From positions 2,892,501-2,956,500 of the forward strand of contig NZ_CP122379.1 of assembly GCF_029814825.1 (NCBI RefSeq): a stretch of DNA of 64,000 nt, read 5' to 3'. The translations under genes and the position numbers were made by a program. Under the pieces are notes generated by a model. That model was given only the letters and a program-made list of their open reading frames with translations, was not told the DNA's origin and ran no database searches. Below are positions 1-10,916 of the stretch, piece by piece. Source of the DNA: Aequorivita marisscotiae. Its GTDB lineage: Bacteria; Bacteroidota; Bacteroidia; Flavobacteriales; Flavobacteriaceae. Position 1 is the stretch's first letter; each line of letters opens with the position of its first letter.

Positions 1-22
1 AAACAACGGTTGTTGTCCGTGG

Positions 23-96
23 TGGAGAATATCGGAGTCGAACCGATGACCTCCTGCGTGCAAGGCAGGCGCTCTAGCCAGCTGAGCTAATCCCCC
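23..96 (-). tRNA. tRNA-Ala (anticodon TGC)
   Basis: Read on the minus strand this folds as a complete cloverleaf with a 7-bp acceptor stem (GGGGGAT/ATTCTCC), a D-loop containing AGCTGG, a TTCGA T-loop and the anticodon loop TTGCACG, giving TGC (alanine). CCA appears to be encoded directly after the discriminator at 22-20. It lies in the spacer of an rRNA operon, downstream of tRNA-Ile, the usual 16S-Ile-Ala-23S order. The 23S gene would lie beyond the left edge. Confidence 0.96.
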
Positions 97-237
97 GTAA
101 TCGATTTCAGATTGTTGATTTACGATTAACGATTGTTGAACTCACTCAACTTCTTAAAATCTCTATTTTTATTTAAATGAACTTTTGCAGACCAAAAGAT
201 CGGCAATCGCCAATCTCCAATCTAATATTTCTATTCG

Positions 238-311
238 TAGTCTCAGGCAGACTCGAACTGCCGACCTCTACATTATCAGTGTAGCGCTCTAACCAGCTGA
301 GCTATGAGACT
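238..311 (-). tRNA. tRNA-Ile (anticodon GAT)
   Basis: The minus strand gives acceptor stem AGTCTCA/TGAGACT, a D-arm with AGCTGGTTAGAGCG, anticodon loop CTGATAA (GAT, isoleucine) and a standard TTCGA T-loop. Unlike the neighbouring tRNA-Ala, no CCA follows the discriminator (CGA is found). It lies between the 16S gene and tRNA-Ala in the rRNA spacer. Confidence 0.96.
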
Positions 312-492
312 GTACCTAAGAGTAAAGATTAAAGAGGAAAGAGAAAAGACATCCTTGCGGCATCCCTCTTTGTTCTTTGTTCTTTCTTCTTTTCTCTCAA
401 AAAATTATAAAATTGACAGCTAAACCAAGCAAGACTCCCTTGTTCTTTTCATATAAGAGCCTCTCTTTGTTGAATTTCGGTCGTCTTTCTCT

Positions 493-2019
<1,527 letters not shown>

Positions 2020-2229
2020 TAATCTTCAATAATATTGCGACCATACATCAGTAAGAGCTCGACTCTCAAAAAAATCCCAGAAAATCTCACTTAGTTTAGT
2101 TTCTTTGTTGACCGACACCCTTTCGGATGCCGATCTACGCTGTCAATTTCAATATCTCAATGAACTTTTTTTCTATTCTTCTCGCCTCGCAAACTCGTGT
2201 TCTGTAGTCACTCATTCGCTAAGCGGGTG

Positions 2230-2259
2230 CAAATATACAACTCTTTTTTAATCCCGCAA
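2230..2259 (-). promoter_or_regulatory. rRNA operon promoter, proximal
   Basis: On the minus strand a -33 TTG (2259-2257) and a -7 TATATTTG (2237-2230) are separated by exactly 19 bases. This matches the Bacteroidota primary sigma consensus TTG-N19-TAnnTTTG. The discriminator that follows is CACCCGCTTAGC. It lies about 210 bp upstream of the 16S 5' end and has a near-identical partner 115 bp further upstream. Confidence 0.85.
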
Positions 2260-2344
2260 TACTTTTTAAAAAAATATTTCAAAAAAATTTCAGAGCGTCC
2301 GGCTTAACTCTTTTTGAACAGCTATCTGTCCTGCTAAGCGGGTG

Positions 2345-2374
2345 CAAATATAAAACCCTTTTCTGTTCCCGCAA
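2345..2374 (-). promoter_or_regulatory. rRNA operon promoter, distal
   Basis: Minus strand: TTG (2374-2372), a 19-base spacer, then TATATTTG (2352-2345). Both the TTGCGGGA around the -33 box and the run TATATTTGCACCCGCTTAGC are shared with the proximal promoter at 2230-2259, while the middle of the spacer differs. This looks like a duplicated rRNA promoter. Confidence 0.85.
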
Positions 2375-2600
2375 CATTATTTAAAGGTTTTTTTGAATGT
2401 TTTTTATCAACAAATAATAAGGCTTTGAAAGCGACCATATTACCAAATAAAAAAAATGAAATGGATCTAAAAACTGTTTTTATATCTTCAGAAAAACCAT
2501 TCTGAAGCCAACACCTTCATATAACGGAGGTTACCAAAAACCAAAAGAGCGAACTACGAATATAACATGTTTTACAATGCTGTGCAACTACTTGAATGGC

Positions 2601-3299
2601 TTAGTTATTAACAGTTTTTTTGTTCCACGCGGCCTTTAAATCTAAATAGTTTATAGAAAAAGCTGGTTTTTGACGCTCTAAGATATTTTCCTGAAAGGAT
2701 CTTTCCAGAATATCTTCAATTAAATAGTCTTCTTTTACATCAAAAGGATTGTATGCTTCCTTTAAGGATATTTCAAAAAGACTGGCTGTAGTGTTGTACC
2801 AGAATGCCCGCCAACCAGTGCGCAGTTCTTTTACAAGGTCAAAAGCCGTGCGACCCGTTTGCCTGTGGATTAGTTTTACCAAAATTTGACCTTCGGTATG
2901 TGTTAGTTTTTTTAGCTTTTCTGAAAATTCTCCTTCAATATATTTTTGAATACGTTTGGTATAACGTCTCTTGTCGCGGTTTTTGTCGATGGTTTTCAAT
3001 CTTTCGGTCATTGTTGTTAGCCTTTCCGAAGCCAATTTTGCATAGGGATACACTTTTCGGGTTTTTCGACGGAGTATTAAATAGCGTCTTCGATCCTGTT
3101 CTGAACTAAATTTTAATTTGTCGAGCAAGATCACTTCATCTAGGTCTATTATTTCGCGAGCTATGGTATCACCTTCAATTATGTAGAACATAACTTTGGT
3201 AGAATCTTTTTGCTTTTTTAGGTATTCGGTATCTGTTTGTGCAATAGCATGTAAGCCGAAGAAAAATAGGCATATATATATAGGTAGAAAAAATTTCAT
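2601..3299 (-). CDS. DUF4294 domain-containing exported protein
   Basis: A 232-residue protein with a hydrophobic signal peptide (residues 1 to about 20, with an AIA-QTD cleavage-like site), so probably periplasmic or cell-envelope. The body has the basic, tyrosine-rich helical pattern (RRKTRKVYPYAKLASER, then GEFSEKLKKLTHTEGQILVKL and RQTGRTAFDLVKELR) that I recognise as DUF4294, a Bacteroidota family of unknown function. It stands alone between the rRNA promoters and the divergent M42 peptidase gene; the start ATG at 3299 leaves a 125-bp divergent intergenic region. No catalytic motif is evident. Confidence 0.85.
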   Translation of the reverse strand: MKFFLPIYICLFFFGLHAIAQTDTEYLKKQKDSTKVMFYIIEGDTIAREIIDLDEVILLDKLKFSSEQDRRRYLILRRKTRKVYPYAKLASERLTTMTERLKTIDKNRDKRRYTKRIQKYIEGEFSEKLKKLTHTEGQILVKLIHRQTGRTAFDLVKELRTGWRAFWYNTTASLFEISLKEAYNPFDVKEDYLIEDILERSFQENILERQKPAFSINYLDLKAAWNKKTVNN

Positions 3300-3424
3300 C
3301 TAAAACTGTTTTTTTAAGCTCGGTACTCTCCAAGAACGTGCCAAAAATAAGCAAATTGCCTCGTTGCCCTTAATAAGAATTTGCTAATTTTACCCTTTAC
3401 ACAAATAATCAGAAAAACGCATTT

Positions 3425-4510
3425 ATGAATACATCAATATTGAATGACAATTCGCTTAAATTTTTAGAATCGTATTTAAATAACGCATCGCCTACCGGTT
3501 ACGAATGGGACGGACAAAAGCTTTGGATGGAGTATTTAAAGCCATACGTAGATGACTTTTTTACCGACACCTACGGCACGGCGGTAGGAGTTATTAATCC
3601 CGATGCAAAATTTAGAGTGGTAATTGAAGGCCACGCAGACGAAATATCCTGGTATGTTAATTATATTTCAGACAATGGCTTGCTCTATGTAATTAGAAAT
3701 GGCGGAAGCGACCATCAGATAGCGCCTTCAAAAATTGTAAATATTCATACCAAAAACGGTATAAAAAAAGGTGTTTTTGGGTGGCCGGCAATTCACACAC
3801 GCGACAAACAAAAGGAAGAAAGTCCTAAACCGGATAATATTTTTATAGATGTTGGCGCAAAAGATAAAGAAGAAGTTGAAAAAATGGGCATACATGTAGG
3901 TTGTGTGATAACCTACCCCGATCCTTTTCATATATTAAACGAAGATAAATTTGTGTGTCGCGCTTTAGACAATAGAATGGGCGGTTTTATGATTGCCGAA
4001 GTAGCGCGTTTGCTTCACGAAAATAATATTACACTACCCTTTGGGCTTTATATTACTAATTCGGTGCAGGAGGAAATTGGCTTAAGGGGTGCCGAAATGA
4101 TTGCGGAGCGCATTAAACCGAATATTGCAATCGTGACCGATGTTACCCACGATACCACTACCCCAATGATAGATAAAAAAGTACAGGGACTGGCGGAAAT
4201 TGGCTGCGGGCCAGTGATTGCCTACGCCCCTGCCGTACAGCAAAAACTGCGGGATTTAATTGTTGATACCGCCGAAAAGAAAATGATACCCTTCCAAAGA
4301 GCTGCACTTTCAAGGGCTACCGGTACAGATACCGATGCCTTTGCATATAGCAACGGCGGGGTGGCGAGTGCTTTAATTTCTCTGCCACTTCGGTATATGC
4401 ACACTACGGTAGAAATGGTGCATAGAGATGACGTGGAGAACGTAATTAAACTAATCTACGAAACGCTCCTTAATATAAAAGACGGAGAAACTTTTAGTTA
4501 TTTTGACTAA
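3425..4510 (+). CDS. M42 family metallopeptidase (glutamyl aminopeptidase/endoglucanase-like)
   Basis: A cytoplasmic dinuclear-metal aminopeptidase of 361 residues, the usual M42 length. Expected metal and catalytic residues are visible: GHADEI (His near 68), ALDNRMGG (Asp near 181), VQEEIGLRG (the catalytic and ligand Glu pair near 214), VTDVTHD, and MHTTVEMVHRDD near 324. M42 enzymes form dodecameric tetrahedral peptidases that trim peptides from the N-terminus. No signal peptide is present. It is a single-gene unit, with a hairpin terminator about 230 bp downstream and an apparent transposon remnant between. Confidence 0.93.
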   Translation: MNTSILNDNSLKFLESYLNNASPTGYEWDGQKLWMEYLKPYVDDFFTDTYGTAVGVINPDAKFRVVIEGHADEISWYVNYISDNGLLYVIRNGGSDHQIAPSKIVNIHTKNGIKKGVFGWPAIHTRDKQKEESPKPDNIFIDVGAKDKEEVEKMGIHVGCVITYPDPFHILNEDKFVCRALDNRMGGFMIAEVARLLHENNITLPFGLYITNSVQEEIGLRGAEMIAERIKPNIAIVTDVTHDTTTPMIDKKVQGLAEIGCGPVIAYAPAVQQKLRDLIVDTAEKKMIPFQRAALSRATGTDTDAFAYSNGGVASALISLPLRYMHTTVEMVHRDDVENVIKLIYETLLNIKDGETFSYFD

Positions 4511-4514
4511 ATTA

Positions 4515-4715
4515 GTGTTGTCCGATTAAAAACTTAAGACCGCTTTGCTATAAGGCGTAAGATGAAGCCTCTACTTATTGAAATACAATTATCTAAGAAT
4601 AAACAACTAACTATTTTTTCGAAGGGTTCAAAAAACTTAAAAGCGAGGTAGCGGGTTTAGATTTGTCTGTAATTTTCAATAATAACAATACTTTCAAAAA
4701 TATTAATCGGACTAC
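4515..4715. mobile_element. short inverted-repeat element, MITE or IS remnant
   Basis: A stretch of about 200 bp bounded by imperfect inverted repeats: GTGTTGTCCGATTA at the left and TAATCGGACTAC at the right (reverse complement GTAGTCCGATTA). It has no intact transposase frame. The ends and size suggest a MITE or a decayed insertion sequence. I cannot name the family from this alone and see no clear target-site duplication. Confidence 0.5.
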
Positions 4716-4742
4716 ATTGTTACTACCTTCAGTTTTGTTTAT

Positions 4743-4774
4743 AACCGCAGCAAGTGAAAATTTGCTGCGGTTTT
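4743..4774 (+). terminator. Rho-independent terminator
   Basis: A perfect 11-bp stem, AACCGCAGCAA paired with TTGCTGCGGTT, with an 8-base loop and a short T-run (TTTT) on the plus strand. It lies between the converging M42 peptidase gene and the symporter gene and could serve both directions. Confidence 0.7.
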
Positions 4775-4839
4775 CATTTAATTATAGTTGAAAAAAGCAA
4801 GCTGAAACTGAGATGCAGGTGAAATTGGCATTTAAATAA

Positions 4840-6237
4840 TTAGAAATCTTTCTTTGCAGCTATATTATGCTGTTTTAATTTTTCAAAATAAATCTTTGCA
4901 GCTGTAATCACTTTCGGCGCAAGAAGTATGGTAGCCGTCATTGTGGGAATTGCCATTAAAGCGAAGAAGGTATCAATTAGATTTATCATCATACTCAAGG
5001 AGGTGGTGGCACCGATGAGAATACTCAGAATATAGAAATAATTATAAATCCCTTTGTTTTTTGCACCAAAAAGAAAGGCCATGCACTTGCTACCGTAGTA
5101 GGAATAGGAGAAGAGCGAAGAAATACTAAAAATAGCGATACACGCCAGCAGACCATATTTGCCGAATAAGGGCATACTTTCCTCAAATGCTGAAGCCGTT
5201 AAACTAACACCGTTTGCATCGCTGCTTTGCCATACTCCAGTTACCAAAATTGCCAAAGCGGTAAGGGTGCAAATAATAAGGGTATCAATAGCTGGGCCTA
5301 ACATGGCTACCAGACCTTCGCGAATAGGTTCGTTGGTTTTTGCGGCACCGTGAGCCATGGGGGCGGTACCGATTCCCGCTTCGTTTGAAAAGGCACCACG
5401 GCGAATGCCCAGTAGGATTATACCTCCTACAATGCCACCCAAAAATGCATCGCCTTTGTAGAAGTTAGCCGAAAAGGCATCAGTAAAAATCAATCCCAAA
5501 TATTTAGGGATTACATCTATATTCGTAACGAGAATAAACACCACAAGGCCGAAGTAAAGCAAAACCATTGCCGGAACCAGTTTAGATGCGGTTTTGCTAA
5601 TTCGTTCCAAGCCGCCCAAAATTACTATGGCGGTAATTCCTGAAAGTATAACACCTATTATTAAATCGGTTTTAAAGCCTTCATAAACGCCAGCTGGTTT
5701 TAGTAATATGTCGTTTATGGCTTGTGTAAGTTGGTTTACGTTAAACACCGGCAAGGCGCCAATTAAACCGGCAACACTGAATACTATTGCCATCGGCAGC
5801 CATTTTTTGCCTAAACCTTCGGTTATAAAATACATGGGGCCACCCTGAACAACCCCCTCACTATCTTTTCCTCTGTAAAGGATGGAAAGAGTTGCAGTAA
5901 AAAACTTAGTACTCATACCAATTACAGCACTAACCCACATCCAAAAGACAGCTCCGGGGCCGCCAATTGCGATGGCAACCGCAACGCCTGCAATATTGCC
6001 CATCCCAACAGTTGCGGAAAGAGCGGTTGTAAGAGCTTGAAAATGTGTAATTTCACCTAAATCATTTTTATCGTCATATTTACCGCGCAAAACGGCAATG
6101 GCGTGCCCTAAATACCGAAATGGTAAAAAGCGAATTCGAATTATTAGGTATAATCCACCGCCAATTAATAGTATTAAAAGCGGCAAACCCCAAGCTGCGG
6201 AAGCCATTTCGGCAATAAATTTGTCGGTTTTTTCCAA
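4840..6237 (-). CDS. sodium:alanine symporter family (AGCS) transporter
   Basis: A 465-residue polytopic inner-membrane protein with about 10-11 hydrophobic helices. It carries the AGCS hallmarks: a GNIAGVAVAIAIGGPGAVFWMW segment near residues 80-100, GGPMYFITEGLG near 135, and the signature RRGAFSNEAGIGTAPMAHG near 285. Family members take up alanine or glycine with Na+. It is transcribed divergently from the acyloxyacyl-hydrolase-like pair, with 79 bp between start codons. The N-terminus (MEKTDKFIAEMASAAWG) is typical for the family. Substrate is inferred from the family only. Confidence 0.93.
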   Translation of the reverse strand: MEKTDKFIAEMASAAWGLPLLILLIGGGLYLIIRIRFLPFRYLGHAIAVLRGKYDDKNDLGEITHFQALTTALSATVGMGNIAGVAVAIAIGGPGAVFWMWVSAVIGMSTKFFTATLSILYRGKDSEGVVQGGPMYFITEGLGKKWLPMAIVFSVAGLIGALPVFNVNQLTQAINDILLKPAGVYEGFKTDLIIGVILSGITAIVILGGLERISKTASKLVPAMVLLYFGLVVFILVTNIDVIPKYLGLIFTDAFSANFYKGDAFLGGIVGGIILLGIRRGAFSNEAGIGTAPMAHGAAKTNEPIREGLVAMLGPAIDTLIICTLTALAILVTGVWQSSDANGVSLTASAFEESMPLFGKYGLLACIAIFSISSLFSYSYYGSKCMAFLFGAKNKGIYNYFYILSILIGATTSLSMMINLIDTFFALMAIPTMTATILLAPKVITAAKIYFEKLKQHNIAAKKDF

Positions 6238-6316
6238 GTTTCGACTTTAAATGTTTTAACGAATGTAGGATTAAAATTTTTAAAATTAATAAGGAAATTG
6301 TTACTTGTAGCGCCAA

Positions 6317-7582
6317 ATGAAATTACAACTAACCATTTTAATGCTATTTGCATGCATTTTCACATTCGCACAAAGCTCGGATGATTGGAAGAAACCTGCC
6401 TTTTACTTTAATCCCGAAATACTTTTGGGGCTTACCATGGAGTCTAATGACGGTTTCCCTGAAACAAAACTACAAAAGCAACTTATATTAAATTTTGGAC
6501 GTACCCATGCGAACAATCCGCAGGCTTGGGCCAAAAGATTAAGAGGTCCCACCACGGGGTTGAGTTTTGGTGTAACCGATTACGGGAATTTAGATAGTTT
6601 GGGAATTTCAATTACCGCCATGCCTTTTATTGAGTTTAAAGCTTTTGGCAGCGAGCGGTGGAAAGTGCTTACGGGAATGGGCGCATCATATTTCACGAAA
6701 CAGTACAATGCCGAAACCAATCCGAAGAACCAAGCGGTAACTACCGATATTACTTGGGCGTTTAGAATGTATTTATACTATCACTTTCTAACTACCAAAA
6801 ATATAGATTGGCGCATGGGGCTTGGCTACTCGCATCACTCCAATGGGCATATGCGGTTGTTAAATCAAGGGTATAATTCGTTTTTGGTTAGCTTTTCGGC
6901 AGCGATAAAGAATCCGATGGGTGCTTCTAAAAACACAGTTGCCGCAATGGTGCCCAACGATGAAAATACAACTTATAACTACTTTAGTGTTCGCAGCGGT
7001 TTGGGTCAGAATGTTTTTGCCTTGGCGTTTAACGATAAAAGAAACGTTTATACAGTTGCGGGGGAATACGGTCAGGTTTACAACAACACCTTTAAAATTG
7101 GCATTGGCTTGTACTACCGGTTTTACCAACATTATTACGATTATATAGCGGGGAATGAGTCTTTGGTTCAAGCGGGTCGGGAGTTTGATTATTTTAGGAG
7201 CAACCCTTGGTATTACGCATCTAATGTGGGAATTACGGTACATGGCGAAATATTCTTAAACCACTTTGGCATAGACGTGCAGCTAGGATACAACTTGCAC
7301 AAACCAGCCTATAAAATAGATTGGCGCATAAATCAAGGGTGGGATAACCCACCGCGCGAAATTCCGAGAAGTTGGGTTTTGGGCGAATACAACTCCGGCT
7401 TTAAAAAGAAGAGTCGGGTTTCTTCCCGTTTGGGTTTAAAGTATTATTTAATAGGTATGGAAAAGGCCCCAAAAAACAATTTTTATATCGGGGCGCATCT
7501 TAAGGCGAATCTCGGGCAAGCCGATTTTTCTGAGTTGAGTTTTGGATATGTTCACAGTTTTAATCATAGATTAAAGCCGTGA
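6317..7582 (+). CDS. acyloxyacyl hydrolase (PagL-like) outer-membrane protein, copy 1
   Basis: A 421-residue protein with a signal peptide (MKLQLTILMLFACIFTFAQ) followed by beta-barrel-like alternating aromatic and hydrophobic strands. The segment GLGYSHHSNGHMR (about residues 168-180) contains an H-x-S arrangement like the catalytic His/Ser of PagL lipid A deacylases, which many Bacteroidota genes are annotated from. It is much larger than PagL itself (about 150-190 residues), so only part may be the enzymatic barrel. It overlaps its paralogue downstream by 4 bases (GTGA), showing translational coupling. Lipid A deacylation is inferred. Confidence 0.75.
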   Translation: MKLQLTILMLFACIFTFAQSSDDWKKPAFYFNPEILLGLTMESNDGFPETKLQKQLILNFGRTHANNPQAWAKRLRGPTTGLSFGVTDYGNLDSLGISITAMPFIEFKAFGSERWKVLTGMGASYFTKQYNAETNPKNQAVTTDITWAFRMYLYYHFLTTKNIDWRMGLGYSHHSNGHMRLLNQGYNSFLVSFSAAIKNPMGASKNTVAAMVPNDENTTYNYFSVRSGLGQNVFALAFNDKRNVYTVAGEYGQVYNNTFKIGIGLYYRFYQHYYDYIAGNESLVQAGREFDYFRSNPWYYASNVGITVHGEIFLNHFGIDVQLGYNLHKPAYKIDWRINQGWDNPPREIPRSWVLGEYNSGFKKKSRVSSRLGLKYYLIGMEKAPKNNFYIGAHLKANLGQADFSELSFGYVHSFNHRLKP

Positions 7583-8901
7583 TAAAGACACTTTATTTTC
7601 GATTTAACGGTAATTTCGCCCTACATTTAAGTTGCTTTCGTTTTAAGGTGGCGAGCTGTTGCTGCATTCTTTTATTTTGCACTCTTTCGGTCGTAGGACA
7701 AACGGATGCCAATTGGTTGGACCATTCGTTATTTTTTAATACTGAATTACTTTTAGGGGAAACACAGGAAGCCAACTTCGGTTTTCCAAGTACCAAAACG
7801 CAAAAACAAATTATTTTTAATATTGGAAGAGATCAATCCAAGAATCCGCAGGAATGGTCGCAACGGTTAAAAGGTCCGAAAACGGGTTATTCGTTTGGCA
7901 TCACCGATTTTGGCAATAGAGACAGTTTGGGGCTGGCTTTTTCATTTATGCCTTTTATACGTTTTAATGCGTTTAGAAGCGAAAGAATTAGTGTGCTGGC
8001 AAGCTTGGGAACTTCGTTTTTTACGGAAAAATACGAGGCTAAAAAGAATCCGAGAAATCAAGCCGTAACCACAGATATTACCTGGGCCTGTAGGCTGTTT
8101 TTTTATTATCGGCTTTTTACTTCAGACTATATTAATATGCACTTAGGTTTTGGATATGCCCACCACTCCAACGGGCATATGCGGTTACACAATAAAGGCT
8201 ACAATTCATATTTACTGAGTTTATCTGCCGATATAAAAAGTATGCCGGAAGCGGAGTTAGAAACTGGCGAAGTAGCGTTTCCCACTTTAAAAAATTCGGT
8301 TTATACGTATTTTGATTTTCGGGCTGGGCTTGGGCAAAATTCATTTGCTTTGGCCTTTAATGAAAAAAAGCAGGTGTACACTGTTGCTGGCGAATACGGA
8401 CTGGTTTATAACAACACGTTAAAAGTAGGGCTCGGCTTCTATTTTAGACTTTACGAACATTATTACGATTATATAAACGAAAACGAATGGTTGGTGCGCA
8501 ATGGGCAGGAATACGCTTATTTTAAGAGCTTGCCAGTGTATTACGCCACAAATTTAGGGGTGCATGTTAGTGGGGAAGTTTTAATGAACCACGTGAGCGT
8601 AAATCTTCAAATTGGGATTAATTTACACAAGCCCGCCTATAAAATGGAATGGCGAATTAACAAGGGTTGGGAAAATACGCCTAGAGAAATTCCGGAAGGT
8701 TGGGTTCTTGGGAATTTTGACGGATTTTATAAATTTAAAGAATTTATTTCCGGAAGGTTGGGCTTAAAATACTATATAATCGGAACTAAGTTGCGGCCCA
8801 AAAACAACCTGTATATTGCCGCGCATATCAATTCAAATTTGGGGCAGGCGGATTTCTCCGAAATAAGTTTGGGGTATGTACGCAGCTTCAATTTTCGGTA
8901 A
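7579..8901 (+). CDS. acyloxyacyl hydrolase (PagL-like) outer-membrane protein, copy 2
   Basis: A paralogue of the upstream gene. The two align over nearly the whole length, sharing FGITDFGNRDSLGL-like, KNPRNQAVTTDITWA, GYAHHSNGHMRLHNKGYNS and LHKPAYK..WRIN..W segments. The annotated start is a GTG overlapping the previous stop codon. That gives an unusually long n-region before the hydrophobic stretch ILLFCTLSVVGQ; an in-frame GTG at 7648 would give a more normal signal peptide. The putative active-site H-x-S (HHSNG) is kept, so both copies may be active. The pair is a tandem duplication with clear divergence. Confidence 0.72.
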   Translation: MIKTLYFRFNGNFALHLSCFRFKVASCCCILLFCTLSVVGQTDANWLDHSLFFNTELLLGETQEANFGFPSTKTQKQIIFNIGRDQSKNPQEWSQRLKGPKTGYSFGITDFGNRDSLGLAFSFMPFIRFNAFRSERISVLASLGTSFFTEKYEAKKNPRNQAVTTDITWACRLFFYYRLFTSDYINMHLGFGYAHHSNGHMRLHNKGYNSYLLSLSADIKSMPEAELETGEVAFPTLKNSVYTYFDFRAGLGQNSFALAFNEKKQVYTVAGEYGLVYNNTLKVGLGFYFRLYEHYYDYINENEWLVRNGQEYAYFKSLPVYYATNLGVHVSGEVLMNHVSVNLQIGINLHKPAYKMEWRINKGWENTPREIPEGWVLGNFDGFYKFKEFISGRLGLKYYIIGTKLRPKNNLYIAAHINSNLGQADFSEISLGYVRSFNFR

Positions 8902-8916
8902 CTCGTTAGTACTTAT

Positions 8917-9867
8917 TTAATTAGCCAGGTAGTGCAAAACATTTTCCTCAATACGCTTATGAATATTTGAAACATCTGCTTTTACAAATTTTTCACCTGT
9001 AATATTTTCGTAAAGCTCAATATATCTTTCAGAAACTGATTCAATATAGGCATCGGTCATTGCAGGTACTTGCTGGCCTTCCAAACCTTGGAAGCCATTT
9101 TGGATTAGCCATTGGCGCACAAATTCTTTTGAAAGTTGTTTTTGAGGTTCGTTGTTTTTCTGGCGTTCTTGATATCCTTCGGCATAAAAATAACGCGATG
9201 AATCTGGGGTGTGAATTTCATCGATCAGCACCACTTTTCCATCTTTTGTTTTGCCGAATTCGTATTTAGTATCTACCAAAATAAGACCTCTTTCGGCTGC
9301 AATCTCACTGCCGCGTTGAAAGAGTTTTCGGGTGTAATCTTCCAATTGCAAGTAATCTTCTTCTGAAACAATGCCACGGTTTAAAATTTCTTCCCTTGAA
9401 ATATCTTCGTCGTGATCGCCCATTTCGGCTTTGGTTGCCGGAGTGATAATAGGTTGGGGAAATTTATCGTTTTCCTTCATACCTTCTGGCATGGCAACGC
9501 CGCAAAGCATCCGTTTGCCAGCTTTATATTCGCGGGCCGCGTGGCCACTCATATAACCGCGTATAACCATTTCGACTTTAAAAGGTTCGCAAGCTTCGCC
9601 AATGGCAACATTAGGATCTGGAGTTGCAATTAACCAATTGGGCACCAAATCTTCGGTGTCGCGCATCATTTTAGTAGCAATCTGATTTAATATCTGGCCC
9701 TTGTACGGAATACCTTTGGGCATAACAACATCAAAAGCGCTAAGCCTATCGGTTGCTACCATTAAAAGTGTATTGTTTTCTAAGGTATAAACCTCGCGCA
9801 CCTTGCCGTGATAGACGTGTTTTTGTCCGGGAAAGTTGAAGTTGGTTGAAATTATTGTATTACACAT
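8917..9867 (-). CDS. purC: phosphoribosylaminoimidazolesuccinocarboxamide synthase
   Basis: SAICAR synthetase of purine biosynthesis: ATP-dependent condensation of CAIR with aspartate in the cytoplasm. The 316 residues match the longer form of the enzyme (E. coli PurC is about 237). Family motifs are clear: HGKVREVY (phosphate-binding region), [45 protein letters not shown] and [14 protein letters not shown]. It follows phoH on the same strand with about 95 bp between, containing a short heptamer repeat. The C-terminus converges on the acyloxyacyl hydrolase pair with a 15-bp gap. Confidence 0.97.
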   Translation of the reverse strand: MCNTIISTNFNFPGQKHVYHGKVREVYTLENNTLLMVATDRLSAFDVVMPKGIPYKGQILNQIATKMMRDTEDLVPNWLIATPDPNVAIGEACEPFKVEMVIRGYMSGHAAREYKAGKRMLCGVAMPEGMKENDKFPQPIITPATKAEMGDHDEDISREEILNRGIVSEEDYLQLEDYTRKLFQRGSEIAAERGLILVDTKYEFGKTKDGKVVLIDEIHTPDSSRYFYAEGYQERQKNNEPQKQLSKEFVRQWLIQNGFQGLEGQQVPAMTDAYIESVSERYIELYENITGEKFVKADVSNIHKRIEENVLHYLAN

Positions 9868-9923
9868 TGGGATGATGGCTTGTTGGGATTTGTTATTTCG
9901 TTAATTCGTTAATTTGAAATTTA

Positions 9924-9962
9924 GGATTTGGGATTTGGGATTTGGGATTTGGAATTTGGAAT
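9924..9962. repeat. heptamer tandem repeat (GGATTTG)
   Basis: Four exact GGATTTG units, then two GAATTTR units, fill the space between the phoH stop codon and the purC upstream region. The 7-base period is the same as in the unrelated TTGnnnG arrays at 12391-12509 and 63711-63983. Confidence 0.85.
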
Positions 9963-10916
9963 TTAATCTACGTTTTCAATTTTTTTATAAGCGGCAATTA
10001 CTTCTTTTACCAAGCGGTGACGGATTACATCTTTATCGTCTAAATATATCATTCCTACGCCATTCACATCTTTTAAAACCAGCAATGCTTCTTTTAAACC
10101 GGAGGTGATTCGGCGTGGTAAATCTATTTGTCCGGGGTCGCCGGTGATCATAAACTTTGCGTTTTTTCCCATTCGGGTAAGGAACATTTTCATCTGTGCG
10201 TGGGTTGTATTTTGGGCTTCGTCTAAAATAACAAAGGCATTATCTAAGGTACGGCCGCGCATAAAAGCCAGAGGGGCAATTTGTATAACGCCGTTTTCAA
10301 TATGTGCCGCCAGTTTTTCGGCGGGAATCATATCGCGAAGTGCATCGTACAACGGCTGCATATAGGGATCTAATTTTTCCTTTAGGTCGCCTGGAAGAAA
10401 GCCAAGATTTTCACCTGCTTCTACAGCTGGCCTTGTTAAAATAATACGCTTAACCTCCTTTTCCTTTAAGGCTTTAACCGCAAGAGCTACCCCGGTATAT
10501 GTTTTTCCAGTTCCGGCGGGGCCTACTGCAAAAACCATATCGTTTTTACTCATTAGGGCCACGAGCTTGCGTTGGTTGGCGGTTTGTGCCTTAATGGGTT
10601 TTCCGCTTGTGCCGTGAACTATTACTTCCCCACTGCTGGCAGGAGTTTCGTAATCGTCTTTTGTGCGGCTTAATAGCACGCGTTCAATTACGTTTTCGTC
10701 TAATTTGTTGTATTTGGCCACTTGTTCCAAAAGCATCATCATTCGTCTATCAAATTCCTCCAGCACGTCTTCATCTCCATAAGCCTTTATTTTATTGCCA
10801 CGGGCAACGATTTTTAGCTTTGGGAAATATTTTTTGAGAAGATCAATATTTGCGTTTTCCAGTCCGAAGAAATCTCTAGGACTAATCTCGGTAAGTTCAA
10901 TGATAAGTTCGTTCAA
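9963..10916 (-). CDS. PhoH family ATPase
   Basis: A 317-residue cytoplasmic P-loop protein of the PhoH-like (YbeZ-type) family. Walker A is GPAGTGKT (near residue 132), Walker B-like DEAQNTT near 235, and TGDPGQIDLP follows with the C-terminal arginine-rich segment. The N-terminal 100 residues form the small KH-like region typical of YbeZ-type PhoH (ENANIDLLKKYFPKLKIVARGNKIKAYG). YbeZ homologues are linked to rRNA processing with YbeY. It lies upstream of purC on the same strand, an arrangement I believe is common in Flavobacteriaceae. Confidence 0.95.
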   Translation of the reverse strand: MNELIIELTEISPRDFFGLENANIDLLKKYFPKLKIVARGNKIKAYGDEDVLEEFDRRMMMLLEQVAKYNKLDENVIERVLLSRTKDDYETPASSGEVIVHGTSGKPIKAQTANQRKLVALMSKNDMVFAVGPAGTGKTYTGVALAVKALKEKEVKRIILTRPAVEAGENLGFLPGDLKEKLDPYMQPLYDALRDMIPAEKLAAHIENGVIQIAPLAFMRGRTLDNAFVILDEAQNTTHAQMKMFLTRMGKNAKFMITGDPGQIDLPRRITSGLKEALLVLKDVNGVGMIYLDDKDVIRHRLVKEVIAAYKKIENVD

